Assembly: GCA_002439585.1 (NCBI GenBank)
Contig: DJOF01000018.1
Location: 87,212 to 151,211, forward strand
DNA: 64,000 nt
Direction: 5' to 3'
Source: Bacteroidales bacterium UBA6445
GTDB lineage: Bacteria; Bacteroidota; Bacteroidia; Bacteroidales; UBA932
Below are positions 62,578 through 64,000 of the stretch, one piece after another. A program made the position numbers and the translations under genes. Every line of letters starts with the position of its first letter. Within the stretch, counting starts at the first letter, position 1. The notes under the pieces are model-generated. The model had not been told where the DNA came from. It saw only the letters and a program-made list of their open reading frames with translations, and made no database searches.

Positions 62578-63753
62578 ATGTCCGCATACCAACTAGAGAT
62601 TCAGAGGCTTGCGCCTTGGTGCGCACTCAATTCCATTTTCGGATTCAATCCACAAGTAGGCAGAGACCTTATACGGCGCTTCGGAGGGGCAGACAAGGTC
62701 TTCTCAGTCGGAAGCCGTGAGCTGATGAGGCTCCCCGGACTCAGCCACACCTATGCCGCAAAGATAACAGACTCTGCCATTGATGCCGCCCAGGAAGAGC
62801 TTGAGGGGCTTCTGAATGAGAGCAAGAGATTCATATGCTTAGATGATCCGTCCTATCCATCCATGCTGGCTGATTGTCCGGATCCACCTCTCGGGCTGTA
62901 TATCCACAGTGATACTTCACCGGACCAACTCTTTTCCAAGAAGCCTTGCATCGCTATTGTCGGTACAAGGGATATTACCTCGTACGGCAAGCAATGGTGC
63001 TCGCGTATAGTCTCGGCCATAGCCAAAGCCGTAGTAAAGCCTGTAATAGTCAGCGGACTTGCTATAGGCACCGACATCACGGCGCATACGGCCGCCCTTG
63101 AGAGAGGTCTCGACACTTGGGCAGTACTGCCTACTGGGATAGACGATATCTACCCAGCAAGACATTGGAAAGAGGCTGAGAGTATATCCACGCGCGAAGG
63201 CTGCGCTCTTATAACGGACTATCCTCCCAGTACGACTCCAAAGGCAATCAATTTCCTTCGGCGCAATCGGATCATAGCCGGACTGTGCTCAGCAACGATC
63301 CTGATAGAGTCCAAGGCTAAAGGTGGAGGAATGATAACATGCAGACTCGCAAGCTCCTACAACAGAGAAGTATATGCCCTGCCAGGACGCGTGGACGATA
63401 TGGCCTCAGAAGGGTGCAACCGTCTTATCAAAGAGAAAGCCGCTGAGATTGTATGCAGTCCTGAAGAACTGACAGATGCCTTGGGGCTCGGGGCTGTATC
63501 GGGACGCGAGGAGAAGACGCTCACCGAGTCGGTCTACAGCAAATATTGCGTTCCCGGCTCTGGTTTAGATCCTGATATAGCGGAGAGGATCATCCGGATA
63601 ATAGCCGACAATAGAGACATCCGTACCGAAGAGCTTTGTTCCTTGACTGACTTGGATTACAAGGATGTGGCACGTTATGTAAATCGCATGGAATGTGACG
63701 GCTTCATATCCACGGATCTGTTCTCGCGATGCAGCATCAGAGCTGATTTTTAG
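62578..63753 (+). CDS. dprA: DNA-processing protein DprA
   Basis: Loads RecA onto incoming single-stranded DNA during natural transformation; conserved also in non-competent species. 391 residues: N-terminal HhH/SAM-like domain (FGGADKVFSVGSRELMRLPG), the Rossmann core with IVGTRDITSYG, VSGLAIGTDITAH and LRRNRIIAGLCSATILIES, GCNRLIKEKAA, and a C-terminal winged-helix (DLDYKDVARYVNRMECDGFI). Monocistronic between the queA terminator and the terminal repeat block. Confidence 0.95.
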   Translation: MSAYQLEIQRLAPWCALNSIFGFNPQVGRDLIRRFGGADKVFSVGSRELMRLPGLSHTYAAKITDSAIDAAQEELEGLLNESKRFICLDDPSYPSMLADCPDPPLGLYIHSDTSPDQLFSKKPCIAIVGTRDITSYGKQWCSRIVSAIAKAVVKPVIVSGLAIGTDITAHTAALERGLDTWAVLPTGIDDIYPARHWKEAESISTREGCALITDYPPSTTPKAINFLRRNRIIAGLCSATILIESKAKGGGMITCRLASSYNREVYALPGRVDDMASEGCNRLIKEKAAEIVCSPEELTDALGLGAVSGREEKTLTESVYSKYCVPGSGLDPDIAERIIRIIADNRDIRTEELCSLTDLDYKDVARYVNRMECDGFISTDLFSRCSIRADF

Positions 63754-63827
63754 TAATATGCTTATGAGGGTTATATACTTTTTCATTTGCTGCGCCCGGC
63801 GTCTCCTATAGCCTCTCCTCTCAGCTT

Positions 63828-64000
63828 GCCAACGCACATGCCAACGCACAATAATATCTCAAACCCCTCGAATCCCCTTTTCAAGGGGACGATCAGTGAT
63901 TCCGCTTACGCCATCCACCCTCCTGCACTTCGTTCGCTCCATCACGGTGTCTCATGACACCAATCAAGCGCAAATGCCACGCACAATAATATCTCAAACC
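63828..64000. repeat. Direct-repeat and hairpin block at the right window edge
   Basis: The 22 bases ACGCACAATAATATCTCAAA (plus CC) occur at 63844-63865 and 63979-64000, 135 bp apart, and similarity extends upstream with a one-base gap. GCCAACGCACAT/A is doubled at 63828-63851. Between the copies lie two perfect hairpins: TCCCCTT-TTC-AAGGGGA (63873-63889) and GGTGTC-TCAT-GACACC (63946-63961). The second copy touches the window end, so more units may follow. This looks like a structured non-coding repeat, possibly a dispersed element. Confidence 0.7.

Overview
The window looks like a chromosomal segment of an anaerobic member of the Bacteroidota, most likely order Bacteroidales. The evidence is the recurring -7 promoter box TAnnTTTG, the Rnf complex next to RseC, the DUF4837 lipoprotein, the ExbB/ExbD/ExbD cluster, a rubrerythrin, an iron-sulfur L-serine dehydratase, a type II-C Cas9 whose repeat starts GTTGTGATTTGC, and general protein similarity. 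GC content looks intermediate. Species cannot be assigned from the sequence alone.

Layout. 1-1.7 kb: 5' part of alaS (minus). 1.8-8.1 kb: two LytM/M23 peptidases, a MerR regulator, a Nif3-like protein, a zinc-ribbon coiled-coil protein, dnaB and a DUF3108 protein (plus). 8.1-13.8 kb: rseC-rnfBCDGEA, the ion-pumping ferredoxin:NAD oxidoreductase operon. 13.8-21.3 kb: a small outer-membrane protein, a minus-strand operon ruvX-def-phosphohexomutase-M23/LysM peptidase, then a divergent M23 protein, dxr and rseP. 21.4-23.0 kb: DUF4837 lipoprotein and a tRNA-Glu/rpsT/tRNA-Pro unit with a clear terminator.

23.0-32.1 kb is an accessory region. It holds an orphan degenerate CRISPR repeat, an IS4-type transposase remnant fused to a broken phosphatase, a DUF4143 ATPase, a 4-repeat CRISPR array, cas2-cas1-cas9 (minus), a tracrRNA divergent from cas9, an unknown 167-residue protein and a decayed DUF4143 tail. 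32.1-42.1 kb returns to core genes: sdaA, rubrerythrin, a GH73/LysM glucosaminidase, mltG, grpE-dnaJ, rplS, tRNA-Arg, an organophosphate transporter and a secreted phosphoesterase. 42.1-51.8 kb (minus): ABC-F ATPase, trkA, a glycosyltransferase, a metal-tail FKBP, exbB-membrane protein-exbD-exbD, L-asparaginase and a TatD nuclease. 52.2-60.3 kb (plus): a sialate O-acetylesterase, then a five-gene redox cluster. 60.4-64 kb: NUDIX hydrolase, queA, dprA and a repeat block cut by the window end.

The most unusual block is 54.6-60.3 kb. A tetraheme NapC/NrfH-like quinol-oxidising cytochrome is fused to a SUMF1-like domain. It is followed by a Tat-exported Gfo/Idh/MocA oxidoreductase, a Tat-exported TIM-barrel isomerase and the system II cytochrome c assembly pair ResB/CcsA. 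This is the layout of an nrfH-nrfA-ccsB-ccsA operon with nrfA replaced by two sugar-type enzymes, which suggests a periplasmic sugar redox chain (inference). The type II-C CRISPR locus, with its array apparently split by inserted DNA, is the second main point of interest.
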